A stretch of DNA of 64,000 bases from Rhodohalobacter sulfatireducens (GTDB taxonomy: Bacteria; Bacteroidota; Rhodothermia; Balneolales; Balneolaceae): NCBI RefSeq assembly GCF_022012475.1, contig NZ_JAKLWS010000022.1, positions 1 through 64,000 on the forward strand. Reading direction: 5' to 3'. A model generated the notes under the pieces. It was not told the DNA's origin and searched no databases. It saw only the letters and a list, made by a program, of their open reading frames with translations. Below are positions 8,483 to 16,686 of this stretch, one piece after another. The position numbers and the translations under genes were made by a program. The first letter of the stretch is position 1; each line of letters begins with the position of its first letter.

Positions 8483-8520
8483 CCCCTTCCTTGTCCGTCA
8501 GCCGACGGATAGGGAAGGGG
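8483..8520. repeat. strong hairpin downstream of the TIM-barrel gene
   Basis: CCCCTTCC (8483-8490) and GGAAGGGG (8513-8520) form an outer stem, TCCGTC and GACGGA an inner stem with an AGCC loop. It lies directly downstream of the minus-strand gene ending at 8537, but on that strand it is followed by AAAACTC rather than a T-run, so it may be mRNA-end structure rather than a classical terminator. Confidence 0.55.
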
Positions 8521-8536
8521 ACCGAGGGGATGGGTC

Positions 8537-9436
8537 TCACGGCATATTCTCAAAATCGTAGACATCTTCCGTTGTGATACTCTTCAAATACTCAATCGTC
8601 TCGGGAACCTGGTAAAGTGGATCACTACTTTCGTCTTCGATAAACATGTAATCTATCCCAATCTCATTCGCAGCGCTGATAATATTTGGAATGTTTAGTT
8701 CACCGGTTCCGAGAATTACATCGTTATCCGGATCTGTGAGGCCTGTGTGGTCTTTGAGTGTGCCTTTTCGCATATCTTTCAAGTGAAGGGAAACCCATCT
8801 GTTTGGATATTTATTGAGAAGAAATTCTGGGTTGGCACCACCAAAATGAGCCCAGAAAACATCCATCTGGAATTTTACATTCTCGGGATCGGTATTTTCA
8901 ACAATGTAATCGAATAAGGTTCCTTCACCGTGTGGTTGGAACTCGTAACCGTGGGCATGGTACATAAATATAAGCCCGTTTTCAGCCATTACTTCACCTG
9001 CTTTGTTGAACACTTCAACCGCTTCACTGGCATTGAGGAAATTGAAGTTACCCACTTCATGATTGATCCAAGCGCACATTACGAATTTGGCACCCAGTTC
9101 ATTGGCCCGGTCAGCTACAGCTTGTGGGTTGTCCCGAAGTTCACCAAAACCGGCTCCGGTCGAGGCTAATTGCAAATCCCGTTCTTCCAGCATTTGCAGG
9201 TAATCTTCAGCGGTTTGGCCTTCGCCCGGTCCGCCTTCAACATATTTAATTCCCATCTCCTGGACTCTGTCGTAGGTTGCTTCCAACCCAATTTCAGGAA
9301 TCACATTTCGAAAAGTGTACATTTGGATACCAAACTCATCCGTGTACAACGGCTCATCGGAATCCTGGGCTTGAGCGGGTTGAATAGTGAAGAGTAGCGC
9401 TAAAAATGTTATGGCAGTAACAATCGTTTTTTTCAT
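8537..9436 (-). CDS. exported sugar phosphate isomerase/epimerase-like TIM-barrel protein
   Basis: A protein of 299 residues with a clear signal peptide (MKKTIVTAITFLALLFTIQP, cleavage after AQAQ near 24) followed by an AP-endonuclease-2/xylose-isomerase-like TIM barrel (PF01261 type). Typical pieces are FGIQMYTFRNV, GAGFGEL, FMYHAHGYEFQ, FQMDVFWAHFGG and VSLHLKDMRKG; the His, Asp, His and Glu in these strands and in FIEDES are the expected metal ligands. The export signal argues against a role on sugar phosphates in the cytoplasm. Related exported proteins are often found beside GMC sugar dehydrogenases, where they may isomerise, epimerise or cleave 3-keto-sugars; that role here is inference. 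Confidence 0.85.
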   Translation of the reverse strand: MKKTIVTAITFLALLFTIQPAQAQDSDEPLYTDEFGIQMYTFRNVIPEIGLEATYDRVQEMGIKYVEGGPGEGQTAEDYLQMLEERDLQLASTGAGFGELRDNPQAVADRANELGAKFVMCAWINHEVGNFNFLNASEAVEVFNKAGEVMAENGLIFMYHAHGYEFQPHGEGTLFDYIVENTDPENVKFQMDVFWAHFGGANPEFLLNKYPNRWVSLHLKDMRKGTLKDHTGLTDPDNDVILGTGELNIPNIISAANEIGIDYMFIEDESSDPLYQVPETIEYLKSITTEDVYDFENMP

Positions 9437-9530
9437 GGTCGGTGATGAATTAAAGTTTTAGTATTGTATACTTAGAATGTATTAAATTATTCCCTGTTTT
9501 TTAATGAATTGTGTGTTTGTTAATAGGATA

Positions 9531-9577
9531 GGGCCCATTTTCATCAGCTACTGATGATTGTGGGTCAACTTTTTTTA
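9531..9577 (+). terminator. terminator-like hairpin in the 9437-9947 intergenic region
   Basis: GCCCA-TCATCAG, loop CTA and CTGATGA-TGGGT form an interrupted stem (9532-9566) followed by a seven-T run on the plus strand. No plus-strand gene ends here, so it could be a leader attenuator for the gene at 9948 or a chance structure. The rest of this 510-base gap, between a minus-strand and a plus-strand gene, is AT-rich promoter territory without recognisable coding. Confidence 0.4.
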
Positions 9578-9947
9578 CGTGCCTGATCTCTGAATTTCCC
9601 TTCTTGCTTGTCTTATGAGGTGCTGTTTTTAAATCCCGATCAAATATGCTAGATAATCTGAAATAATTATTTCGTTATGCTTCACGGTCACTTCAAAGTA
9701 ACAAGTAAAGGGCTCGAAAATAACTTTATGAGGTGGATAAATCTCCGGTAGGAACAGGTAAACAGGATTTAATTTCAGATCAAATTAAATAAAGATGTAA
9801 ATAGAAGTTCATATCCTTAATTTACATGTATTATTAAAACAGTTGTGTAAAAACCGATTATGATATTCCTGATCGGAATGCATCAGGTTTAATCTTCTAC
9901 CAGAAATTTAACTGTCATAATTTATAAACCGATCAAAAGAGAATTCA

Positions 9948-10895
9948 ATGGATAAAAAGAATCAAAAAAATCGAATAAATCGTCGTGAATTTTTAGAAAC
10001 CGGCGTAAAGTTTGGTGCTACTGCTTTGTTTATGGGTTTAGGAACTTCAAAGTTATTTGGTGCTGATAATATCAATCAAACAGCAACCTCAATTGAAACC
10101 GTTACACTTAACAATGGTGTAAAAATGCCCATCCTTGGTTTCGGAACACTTTACCTTCGTGATGAGCTTGGTGTGAGATCAGTTTCCGAAGCCATTTCAC
10201 TGGGTTACAGGCTCATTGATACTGCTACAATTTACGGCAATGAAGAAGCTGTGGGAGGCGGGATAAAACGCAGCGGGGTCAACCGGGAAGAGCTCTTTGT
10301 AACCTCAAAATTGTGGGTTGACGATTCTGGGTATGAAAGTACGAAAAAAGCATTTGAAACCTCTCTGACCAAACTGGGACTGGATTACCTTGACCTCTAT
10401 CTTATCCACCGGCCGCGTGGCGATGTTCATGGTACGTGGAGAGCCATGGAAGAGCTGTACAAAGATGGCAAAATCAAAGCGATTGGTGTCAGTAATTTTA
10501 CACCTGAACAGATCAATGATTTGATAGATAATTTCAGCGTGAAACCGGCGGTTAACCAGATTGAAACGCATGCTTTCTTTTTGCAGGCTGATGAGCTGGA
10601 ATTCTTAAATGAGCATAACATTCAGCATGAAGCCTGGTCGCCACTGGCACAGGGACGAAACGGATATTTTACGAACCCAACGCTTGCGAAAATAGGTGAA
10701 AAATATGGCAAGAGTAATGCACAGGTTGCATTACGTTGGCATTACCAGCGTGGAATTGTTGCGATTCCGAGAACACAACAAAAAGCCCATATGGAAGAGA
10801 ATCTAAATATCTTTGATTTCGAGCTTGATGAATCAGACATGCAAGCGATTGCCGCATTGGATCTCAATAAAACTCAATTTCCAGAGTGGGAATAA
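9948..10895 (+). CDS. TAT-exported aldo/keto reductase
   Basis: A 315-residue reductase of the 2,5-diketo-gluconate reductase-like AKR5 group. Residues 1-38 form a twin-arginine signal (NRREFLETGVKFGATALFMG), so the folded protein is predicted to leave the cytoplasm. The catalytic tetrad is Asp91, Tyr96, Lys121 (TSKLW) and His154 (LIHRPRG), and GVSNFTPEQI and VAIPRTQQKAH form the later strands and cofactor site. Export through TAT would let it carry a bound cofactor. It sits between the exported TIM-barrel protein and the first GMC pair, which fits a periplasmic sugar redox role, though substrate and cofactor are unknown. Confidence 0.9.
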   Translation: MDKKNQKNRINRREFLETGVKFGATALFMGLGTSKLFGADNINQTATSIETVTLNNGVKMPILGFGTLYLRDELGVRSVSEAISLGYRLIDTATIYGNEEAVGGGIKRSGVNREELFVTSKLWVDDSGYESTKKAFETSLTKLGLDYLDLYLIHRPRGDVHGTWRAMEELYKDGKIKAIGVSNFTPEQINDLIDNFSVKPAVNQIETHAFFLQADELEFLNEHNIQHEAWSPLAQGRNGYFTNPTLAKIGEKYGKSNAQVALRWHYQRGIVAIPRTQQKAHMEENLNIFDFELDESDMQAIAALDLNKTQFPEWE

Positions 10896-10917
10896 AATCT
10901 ACGTCAGAAGGATAGTT

Positions 10918-11005
10918 AGTACGCTGAGGCTATGTGAAGGTCATGCAGGTCCCGTGGGTGAAGAATATATTTTTGGCATGATGAAGCTGACTCCATTTGA
11001 TACGA
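10918..11005 (-). pseudogene. remnant copy of the C-terminus of a GMC oxidoreductase
   Basis: Read on the minus strand the bases give KWSQLHHAKNIFFTHGTCM, close to KWNQLHHAKNVFVTDGACM near the C-terminus of the intact GMC oxidoreductase at 12065-13780, then a stop. At the DNA level it aligns with about 12147-12225. It is a decayed duplicate of that gene's 3' part. Confidence 0.75.
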
Positions 11006-11034
11006 AAAAATATTGGAGGACTTGGTTATTAAAA

Positions 11035-11228
11035 ATGAAGCATAACTTTGAAATACCGGATATTTGACACGGAAAGCCAACAATTCGTGGATTGAGATAC
11101 CCGCTAGACACTATGCTGGATCTGCTGGTGTCGGATATGAGTATTGATAAGAAATACTGTCTGATTATCCGGATTTAAAGAAAGAAAATCTGTTGGCTTG
11201 CCTGGAATATGCTGCTCAGACATCATGA
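11035..11228 (+). pseudogene. decayed DUF433 antitoxin-like gene (stop plus frameshift)
   Basis: From ATG 11035 the frame reads to a TGA at 11065-11067, then continues as HGKPTIRGLRYPLDTMLDLL and SDMSID. A one-base shift near 11150 leads to ILSDYPDLKKENLLACLEY and AAQTS before TGA 11226. This is the whole DUF433 signature (HGKPTIRG...DYPDL...ACLEYAA), a small VapB-like antitoxin usually paired with a DUF5615 toxin. The gene is broken twice and no DUF5615 partner follows. A 17-base stretch just before it (CTTTGAAATACCGGATA) is shared with the structured repeats. Confidence 0.8.
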
Positions 11229-11260
11229 ACTAAGAAATCCCAAAAGTTAACAACAAAATG

Positions 11261-11665
11261 TTAGGAATTGATCTCATTAAAGAAATCTGAAATAGTTTCT
11301 ATTCTTGTATCACCAATCTTTTTTAAAACCAACAGATCGTTATCACCGGTTAGTAGATAATCAGCTTTTCCATCAACAGCCAGCGACAACAAAAAATTAT
11401 CCTTTGGATCTCGACACTTGGTTATTTCAGACGTTACATTCACAAATTCTGCAACTTCATCAATTGTTTCCAAAAGATAGGCTAAATCTTCATCCGAAAT
11501 ATATTTCTTAAGTTTGGGACGTCCGGCTACAGTTAAAAATTCCTCCAACAGTTCCTGACTGAATAAAAGTTTGGAATCCTTATTAACAAGTAACTCATCC
11601 AACTTTTCATAATTGCTACTAATTAAAAAGCTGATCCAAAGATTGGTATCGAGGATGAGACGCAT
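11261..11665 (-). CDS. PIN-domain toxin (COG1569-type)
   Basis: Putative ribonuclease toxin of a type II toxin-antitoxin pair, 134 residues. The PIN acidic centre is visible: Asp6 (LILDTNLW), a Glu in the SQELLEEF helix, Asp89 (DPKDNF) and Asp108 (LLTGDNDLL). It is preceded with a 2-base gap by its likely antitoxin gene and ends the operon. Target RNA is unknown. Confidence 0.9.
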   Translation of the reverse strand: MRLILDTNLWISFLISSNYEKLDELLVNKDSKLLFSQELLEEFLTVAGRPKLKKYISDEDLAYLLETIDEVAEFVNVTSEITKCRDPKDNFLLSLAVDGKADYLLTGDNDLLVLKKIGDTRIETISDFFNEINS

Positions 11666-11667
11666 GC

Positions 11668-11880
11668 TTATTTGTTGTTCCGTTCTGAGCGAACGACTTC
11701 CACTTCCTTTGCAATCTCTTCAGGGGTAGGTACATATTCAGATTTGGAGCGCAGTTTTTTTAAAATTTTAGAAAAGTCACTCTTGTCAGATTTGCGAATA
11801 GCGATCAAATCTAAATCAGCCAGATCTTTGAGCAATTTTCTGGCTTTTGGATTTAATATGTCTACTTTTACTGTTTCCAT
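11668..11880 (-). CDS. antitoxin partner of the PIN toxin
   Basis: Small charged protein of 70 residues lying two bases upstream of the PIN toxin and almost certainly co-transcribed. It starts with a strand-like METVKVDILN and continues into two lysine-rich helices, ending EEIAKEVEVVRSERNNK, which is typical of antitoxins that partner COG1569 toxins. I see no standard ribbon-helix-helix or AbrB motif. The call rests on size and position. Confidence 0.78.
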   Translation of the reverse strand: METVKVDILNPKARKLLKDLADLDLIAIRKSDKSDFSKILKKLRSKSEYVPTPEEIAKEVEVVRSERNNK

Positions 11881-12064
11881 GTTTTAATGTACAAAACTTG
11901 GCTTTTATTTGGAAAGGGTGGAATAGATCTTGATTAAAGTCGAGTTTAGTCATCATCCTGATACACTTTTGTGTTTCTTACCCATCAAAGGAAGATTGCC
12001 CTCTGCCCCGAAAAGTTTGTCGGGAACTCCCTCTCCGAAAATTTTCGGGACAGGCATGAGGATA

Positions 12065-13780
12065 TTACAAATTCCCCTTCTTCAATTCCTCAAACGCATA
12101 ATTCGCAGCCCGGGCGGTCAATGCCATAAAGGTCAACGTCGGATTTTGGCTTCCTGTGGAGGTCATACAGGCCCCGTCGGTGACGAATACATTTTTGGCG
12201 TGATGAAGCTGGTTCCATTTATTTATGAGGGAGGTCTCCGGGTCGTGCCCCATTCGAACACCGCCCATCTCATGAATGTCCGCACCGGGCGGTGAATGGG
12301 TATCTTCAACATCAATATTGGTAAAACCGGCTCTCTTAAACATGGCGGTCATTTCTTGAAGATAATCCTCAGTCATGTTATCGTCGTTTTCATCCCATTC
12401 GCAAGAAACAATCAACTGCGGAATTCCATATTTATCTGTTTTGTCTTTCGATAACCGAACATGGTTTTTCTCAAGCGGTACGGTTTCACCCATCATCCAG
12501 GTACCGATGTGCCAGTTCTCATTAAGTTCAGGATTCAGAATGTTTTCACGCAGTTTATCCCCGATAGTGTCTGTGTTTGTGTTAGATCCACGTCCGGTGC
12601 TAACGCCGACTGCATAACCCCGCCGGAAATCAACATCTGATTCCTGCTCGAACACATTTCGGAATCGAGGGATGTATGCATAAGAGGGACGACGGCCTTC
12701 AGTTTTCTTATCTTCAAATCCGGGGACCGATGCACTTGCATTCCCACGGTAGTTATGCCAGGCGATATATTTACCAAGCAATCCATTGTCATTTCCGAGT
12801 CCGTTCGGAAACCGGTTGGACCTGGAGTTCATCAATATCATATTACTATTCAACGCCGATGCATTCACAAATACAATATTGGCATAAAACTCCATCATCT
12901 CTTTGGAGTGCCGGTCGATAACCCGAACACCGGTTACCTTCTCTTTTTCATCATCATAAATAACAGAATGAACGACCGAATCGGGACGCATCGTAAGATT
13001 CCCAGTTTTCATCGCCCAGGGAATTGTAGATGCGTTACTGCTGAAATATCCACCGAGATTACAACCGCGGTTACACATGGTTTGATGGAGGCATTTGCTT
13101 CGTCCCTGCTGCAGGTGTATCTCCTGTGGATCAGTCAGGTGAGCACATCGTGCGGCAACCAGGTGACGATCATCTCCATAATGTTCTTTTATCTTTTCTT
13201 TGAAATAGTGCTCAACAACGTTTAAATCGATGGCAGGTTGAACGATACTGTCCGGCAGTTCCGGAATTCCATCTTTATCTCCGGCAATTCCGGCAAATTT
13301 TTCAACATGATCGTACCAGGGTTCAATGTCTCTGTATCGAATGGGCCAGTCTACAGCAAATCCGTCTCGTACCGGGCCTTCAAAATCGAAATTGCTCCAG
13401 CGTTGAGTCTGGCGTGCCCAAAGCAGCGATTTGCCACCAACGTGATATCCCCGAAACCATCGAAACGGCTTTTCAGCGATGTAGGGTTGTTCGTCATCTT
13501 TGAGTTGCCAGTGCAGTGTTTCCATACGAAGCCTTTTTCCGCTGCCGTAACCGGTTCGTTTGTCGAGCGGTACGGTTCCGCGAAATTCAAATTCCCACGG
13601 GGCTTTGGAGGCTGTGGGGTAATCTTCAATATGTTTTACGTCTCGTCCCCGCTCCAACACCAGCGTATTTAAACCATTATCACAAAGTTCTTTGGCCGCC
13701 CATCCGCCGGTGGCTCCCGAGCCGATCACAATCGCATCATAGGTTCTCTTTTTCTTCGAAACGATATTGAGGTTTGCCAT
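12065..13780 (-). CDS. GMC-type FAD sugar dehydrogenase, large subunit (module 1)
   Basis: A 571-residue GMC oxidoreductase of the gluconate/glucoside dehydrogenase large-subunit type. The FAD-binding motif IVIGSGATGGWAAKEL starts near 18 and LVLERG follows. A cysteine-rich CNRGCNLGGYFSSNAST segment lies mid-protein. The C-terminal part has MGGVRMGHD, FVTDGACM and NPTLTFMALTARAA, the substrate-side His/Asn segment of the family. It has no own signal; it probably rides out with the TAT-signal-bearing small subunit encoded 4 bases upstream. Likely oxidises a sugar in the periplasm and passes electrons to cytochrome c. Confidence 0.9.
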   Translation of the reverse strand: MANLNIVSKKKRTYDAIVIGSGATGGWAAKELCDNGLNTLVLERGRDVKHIEDYPTASKAPWEFEFRGTVPLDKRTGYGSGKRLRMETLHWQLKDDEQPYIAEKPFRWFRGYHVGGKSLLWARQTQRWSNFDFEGPVRDGFAVDWPIRYRDIEPWYDHVEKFAGIAGDKDGIPELPDSIVQPAIDLNVVEHYFKEKIKEHYGDDRHLVAARCAHLTDPQEIHLQQGRSKCLHQTMCNRGCNLGGYFSSNASTIPWAMKTGNLTMRPDSVVHSVIYDDEKEKVTGVRVIDRHSKEMMEFYANIVFVNASALNSNMILMNSRSNRFPNGLGNDNGLLGKYIAWHNYRGNASASVPGFEDKKTEGRRPSYAYIPRFRNVFEQESDVDFRRGYAVGVSTGRGSNTNTDTIGDKLRENILNPELNENWHIGTWMMGETVPLEKNHVRLSKDKTDKYGIPQLIVSCEWDENDDNMTEDYLQEMTAMFKRAGFTNIDVEDTHSPPGADIHEMGGVRMGHDPETSLINKWNQLHHAKNVFVTDGACMTSTGSQNPTLTFMALTARAANYAFEELKKGNL

Positions 13781-13784
13781 AATC

Positions 13785-14306
13785 CTATGCTTCTACATCT
13801 ACATTTCCATTATAAAAACCCGGAACCAATCTGTACCCGTGGTAATCTTGCATCACAACTTTTGATGTTCGGAATCCACGAATCGTTTCAATTTTTACGA
13901 GCTGGAAAAATTCCTGCTCGGATTCATCCTCCGATTCACTGAATGAGAGTAAAATCTGTTCACGCTGCTGTTGAGAGCTATCCATAAAAGACGAATCAAA
14001 ATCTTTCATCGCGAGGTTATTCATCACATTCAGTTGTCGTTTAATGTTCTCGCGTTTCTCCTTTTCGTAGCACTCATCAAAGAGGCGAACCAGGAATTTG
14101 TGGACCTCCTGGGGAATTGCTCCTACATTATTTTTCGCCGGAATGATGGTGTCAGCAACGGAGGCTAAAAGTGCCTGTTCGGTTGAGCTAAAAGTAGAGG
14201 ATTTGATAGCCACATCACGTGCCGTCCATCCTGATGCCCAAGCGGGAAGTGTGACAAGCCCGGCCGCAGCCAAACCAAGTGTTTTGAGGGCTTCACGTCG
14301 TTTCAT
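13785..14306 (-). CDS. gluconate 2-dehydrogenase subunit 3 family protein (module 1)
   Basis: Small subunit of 173 residues that carries the export signal for its GMC partner. The TAT-like signal is KRREALKTLGLAAAGLVTLP (2-21). The body has the family pattern TEQALLASVADTIIPA, FDECYEKEKRENI and FFQLVKIETIRGFRTSK, and ends YRLVPGFYNG. It is first in a two-gene operon, four bases before the GMC gene. Homologous small subunits in glucoside-3-dehydrogenases act as chaperone and export escort. Confidence 0.9.
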   Translation of the reverse strand: MKRREALKTLGLAAAGLVTLPAWASGWTARDVAIKSSTFSSTEQALLASVADTIIPAKNNVGAIPQEVHKFLVRLFDECYEKEKRENIKRQLNVMNNLAMKDFDSSFMDSSQQQREQILLSFSESEDESEQEFFQLVKIETIRGFRTSKVVMQDYHGYRLVPGFYNGNVDVEA

Positions 14307-14496
14307 AAAAAATTTCTGTAGGTTGAGCGAATGAACACTGAGGAAAGTATCATCAAGAGAGATACTGCCATTGTTACTTGTTGAAATAATAAACAGAAAC
14401 GATGTCTAAAAATCCAACGGGTATTCCCAATCAGCAGTTGGGTCCTATCCTTAAGAAACTCCGGATTATGTTCAAGAGTGGGACTGCAGTTAATTC

Positions 14497-15363
14497 TCAG
14501 GAGAGAAACTGGTAAATCCCATCTGCATGATGTCGATACGTTTTATCTATACCATGGTTCGACACAAGATTCGGTGAAACCCCCACTGTTTTGTTGATGT
14601 CCAGGAGTATCGGTTTACCGTCCACTACTACATAATCGAATTTTCCATAATCAAACTTCAGCTCTTTAATTTTTGAAAGGATCTCAGGGTGGGTTTCAAT
14701 ATCATACTCTATCGCAGACGCTGTTTCCCCTTTTACAATCGGGTTAGGACCTTTCAATCGTTTGGGGGTCATATTATCTCCGAGGAAACTGACTGTTCGA
14801 ACACAGTATTGCTCATTCTCCATTTCCGGTATAAATTTCTGAACAACAACACTGGGATAATAGAATAGGATTTTTGGTACATCCTCGAGATGATCAAAGA
14901 CTTGATAATCCAGAGATGATCTGAACTTGGGATGGTGCAGGTCAACATTCAGGGAATTGAACATGCTTAGCATTTTCTTTTCGATCTTACCCAAAGCCCC
15001 GTTTCTTAAGCGTTCCGGAATTCCTGCACAATTATAATCCGATTTTACAATCACCGGTCCGTCCCAATCTTTAGTTAAATGAAGTAGATCATTATTCAAG
15101 GTGGATTTACGGATATCTTTAACATCTCCATTAATGACTCGTGGATACTGTTGAGCAAATTCGAAATAAGAATCCGGAACGACGGTATGATCTATATGCA
15201 TAAAAATTAGATCGGCGGGAACAAATTGATCTGTTCCGTAAAGGTAGAACACCTCATGACCGTCATTTTCCCAACAAATGGCCATTTTAGAAATGAGAGA
15301 TGATTTCAGCATAGGCTTTTCATCATTCTCGTGGAGTAGTATGGCAATTCGTTTACTTTTCAC
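14497..15363 (-). CDS. ATP-grasp-like protein of unknown substrate
   Basis: A 288-residue cytoplasmic protein starting at GTG. An N-terminal alpha/beta region (RIAILLHENDE, then GHEVFYLYGTDQF) precedes features that look like an ATP-grasp fold: PVIVKSDYN (a conserved Lys), VVVQKFIPEM, and DYVVVDGKPILLDINKTVG with Asp/Asn residues placed like the metal ligands of RimK-type ligases. I recognise no named family. Neighbours (GMC pair, luciferase-like enzyme) do not define a substrate. Stands alone between the GMC operon and a divergent gene. Confidence 0.7.
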   Translation of the reverse strand: MKSKRIAILLHENDEKPMLKSSLISKMAICWENDGHEVFYLYGTDQFVPADLIFMHIDHTVVPDSYFEFAQQYPRVINGDVKDIRKSTLNNDLLHLTKDWDGPVIVKSDYNCAGIPERLRNGALGKIEKKMLSMFNSLNVDLHHPKFRSSLDYQVFDHLEDVPKILFYYPSVVVQKFIPEMENEQYCVRTVSFLGDNMTPKRLKGPNPIVKGETASAIEYDIETHPEILSKIKELKFDYGKFDYVVVDGKPILLDINKTVGVSPNLVSNHGIDKTYRHHADGIYQFLS

Positions 15364-15540
15364 TGGATTTTATATTTAAAAAACGAATATTATTAGTCCT
15401 TTTTCGAGAAGCTATTCATTTGAAGCACAATGAATTTCAAATGTTTCTTAATAAGAAAATGGATGAAAAAGGCACTATAAAATTTCAATCTTTGTTTGAG
15501 GCGTTGAATGAAGATACAAATGATTGGTTAGAATTTTATT

Positions 15541-16557
15541 ATGATTCATATTCCGTATTCCGTTTTAGATCTTGCTGTTGTAACTGAAGGCGATTCCATT
15601 CGAGAGGCTATCCAAACCAGCCGGGAATTAGCCGTTCATATAGAAAAATTGGGATATACACGGTTTTGGATGGCTGAACATCACAACATGGAAAATATTG
15701 CCAGTTCGGCAACATCCATTTTGTTGGGTTATGTAGCGGAGGCAACGAAAACAATTCGAGTTGGTTCAGGTGGGGTGATGTTGCCAAACCATTCTCCTTT
15801 AGTAATTGCCGAGCAGTTTGGCACACTGGCTACGATCTATCCCAACCGGATTGATTTAGGATTGGGGCGAGCACCCGGAACCGATCAGGTTACAGCTAAT
15901 GCTATTCGCGAAGATAGGATGCGGCAAGTGCAGAAATTTCCAGAAAACATAAAACGTTTGCAAAACTATTTTTCATCTGACAATAGCAGAAATAAAGTCC
16001 GCGCTATTCCGGGAGAGGGGACGGAGGTTCCAATTTGGATTTTAGGGTCAAGTACAGACAGCGCCCACCTCGCTGCGAAATTAGGGTTGCCCTATGTTTT
16101 TGCCAGTCATTTTGCTCCACAACAAATGGTTCCGGCACTTCGAATTTATCGTGAGCAGTTTGAGCCGTCAAAACAACTTGACGAACCTTTTGTGATGCCT
16201 TGTGTAAATATCATTTTAGCTGATACAGATGAGCAGGCGGAATATTTATCTACTTCTATGAAACAGATGATGATGGGCGTTGTAACCGGTGAGCGAAAAC
16301 CGATGCCTCCACCTGTGGACGATATGAATACTGTATGGAGTATTCACCAGAAGATGGCGGTAGAACAGATGCTTCGATATTCATTTATCGGAAGTCCGGC
16401 TACAGTGAAAGCAGAGGTAAAAGGTTTTATTGAAATGACAGGTGCCAAGGAGCTGATGATAGCTTCCTATATCTACGACAAATATGAGAGATTTAAATCG
16501 TATAAAATGTTTGCTGATTTGATGAAGGAAGAGATAAATGCGGTTAGTTCAGAATAA
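15541..16557 (+). CDS. luciferase-like flavin-dependent monooxygenase (YhbW-like)
   Basis: A 338-residue bacterial-luciferase-like enzyme that uses reduced FMN or F420-type flavin. The YhbW-like signatures are clear: [51 protein letters not shown], and [18 protein letters not shown]. The C-terminal [12 protein letters not shown] fits the same group. No flavin reductase is adjacent. Cytoplasmic and monocistronic. Confidence 0.93.
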   Translation: MIHIPYSVLDLAVVTEGDSIREAIQTSRELAVHIEKLGYTRFWMAEHHNMENIASSATSILLGYVAEATKTIRVGSGGVMLPNHSPLVIAEQFGTLATIYPNRIDLGLGRAPGTDQVTANAIREDRMRQVQKFPENIKRLQNYFSSDNSRNKVRAIPGEGTEVPIWILGSSTDSAHLAAKLGLPYVFASHFAPQQMVPALRIYREQFEPSKQLDEPFVMPCVNIILADTDEQAEYLSTSMKQMMMGVVTGERKPMPPPVDDMNTVWSIHQKMAVEQMLRYSFIGSPATVKAEVKGFIEMTGAKELMIASYIYDKYERFKSYKMFADLMKEEINAVSSE

Positions 16558-16587
16558 AGTTGCCCAATACGGAGGGATTAGGGTGGG

Positions 16588-16650
16588 TCTTAAAAATAAA
16601 AAGGGCACCTCTCATAACTCGATGGGATTTGAGTTACTCAAGATGCCCTC
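16588..16650 (-). terminator. rho-independent terminator of the RND efflux operon
   Basis: AGGGCA (16602-16607) pairs with TGCCCT (16644-16649) and AACTC pairs with GAGTT inside. On the minus strand the stem is followed by TTTTTATTTTTAAG, so it terminates the efflux operon that ends at 16687. It can also serve the plus-strand gene ending at 16557 as a 3' hairpin. Confidence 0.75.
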
Positions 16651-16686
16651 TATCTACCTCATGGGAATAGTTTTTTTAATTTTGTA

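Noticed and set aside
12034-12049. CCGAAAATTTTCGG palindrome downstream of the first GMC gene
   Set aside because: Too short to call an operator; it is of the same kind as other short extragenic palindromes and overlaps no promoter.
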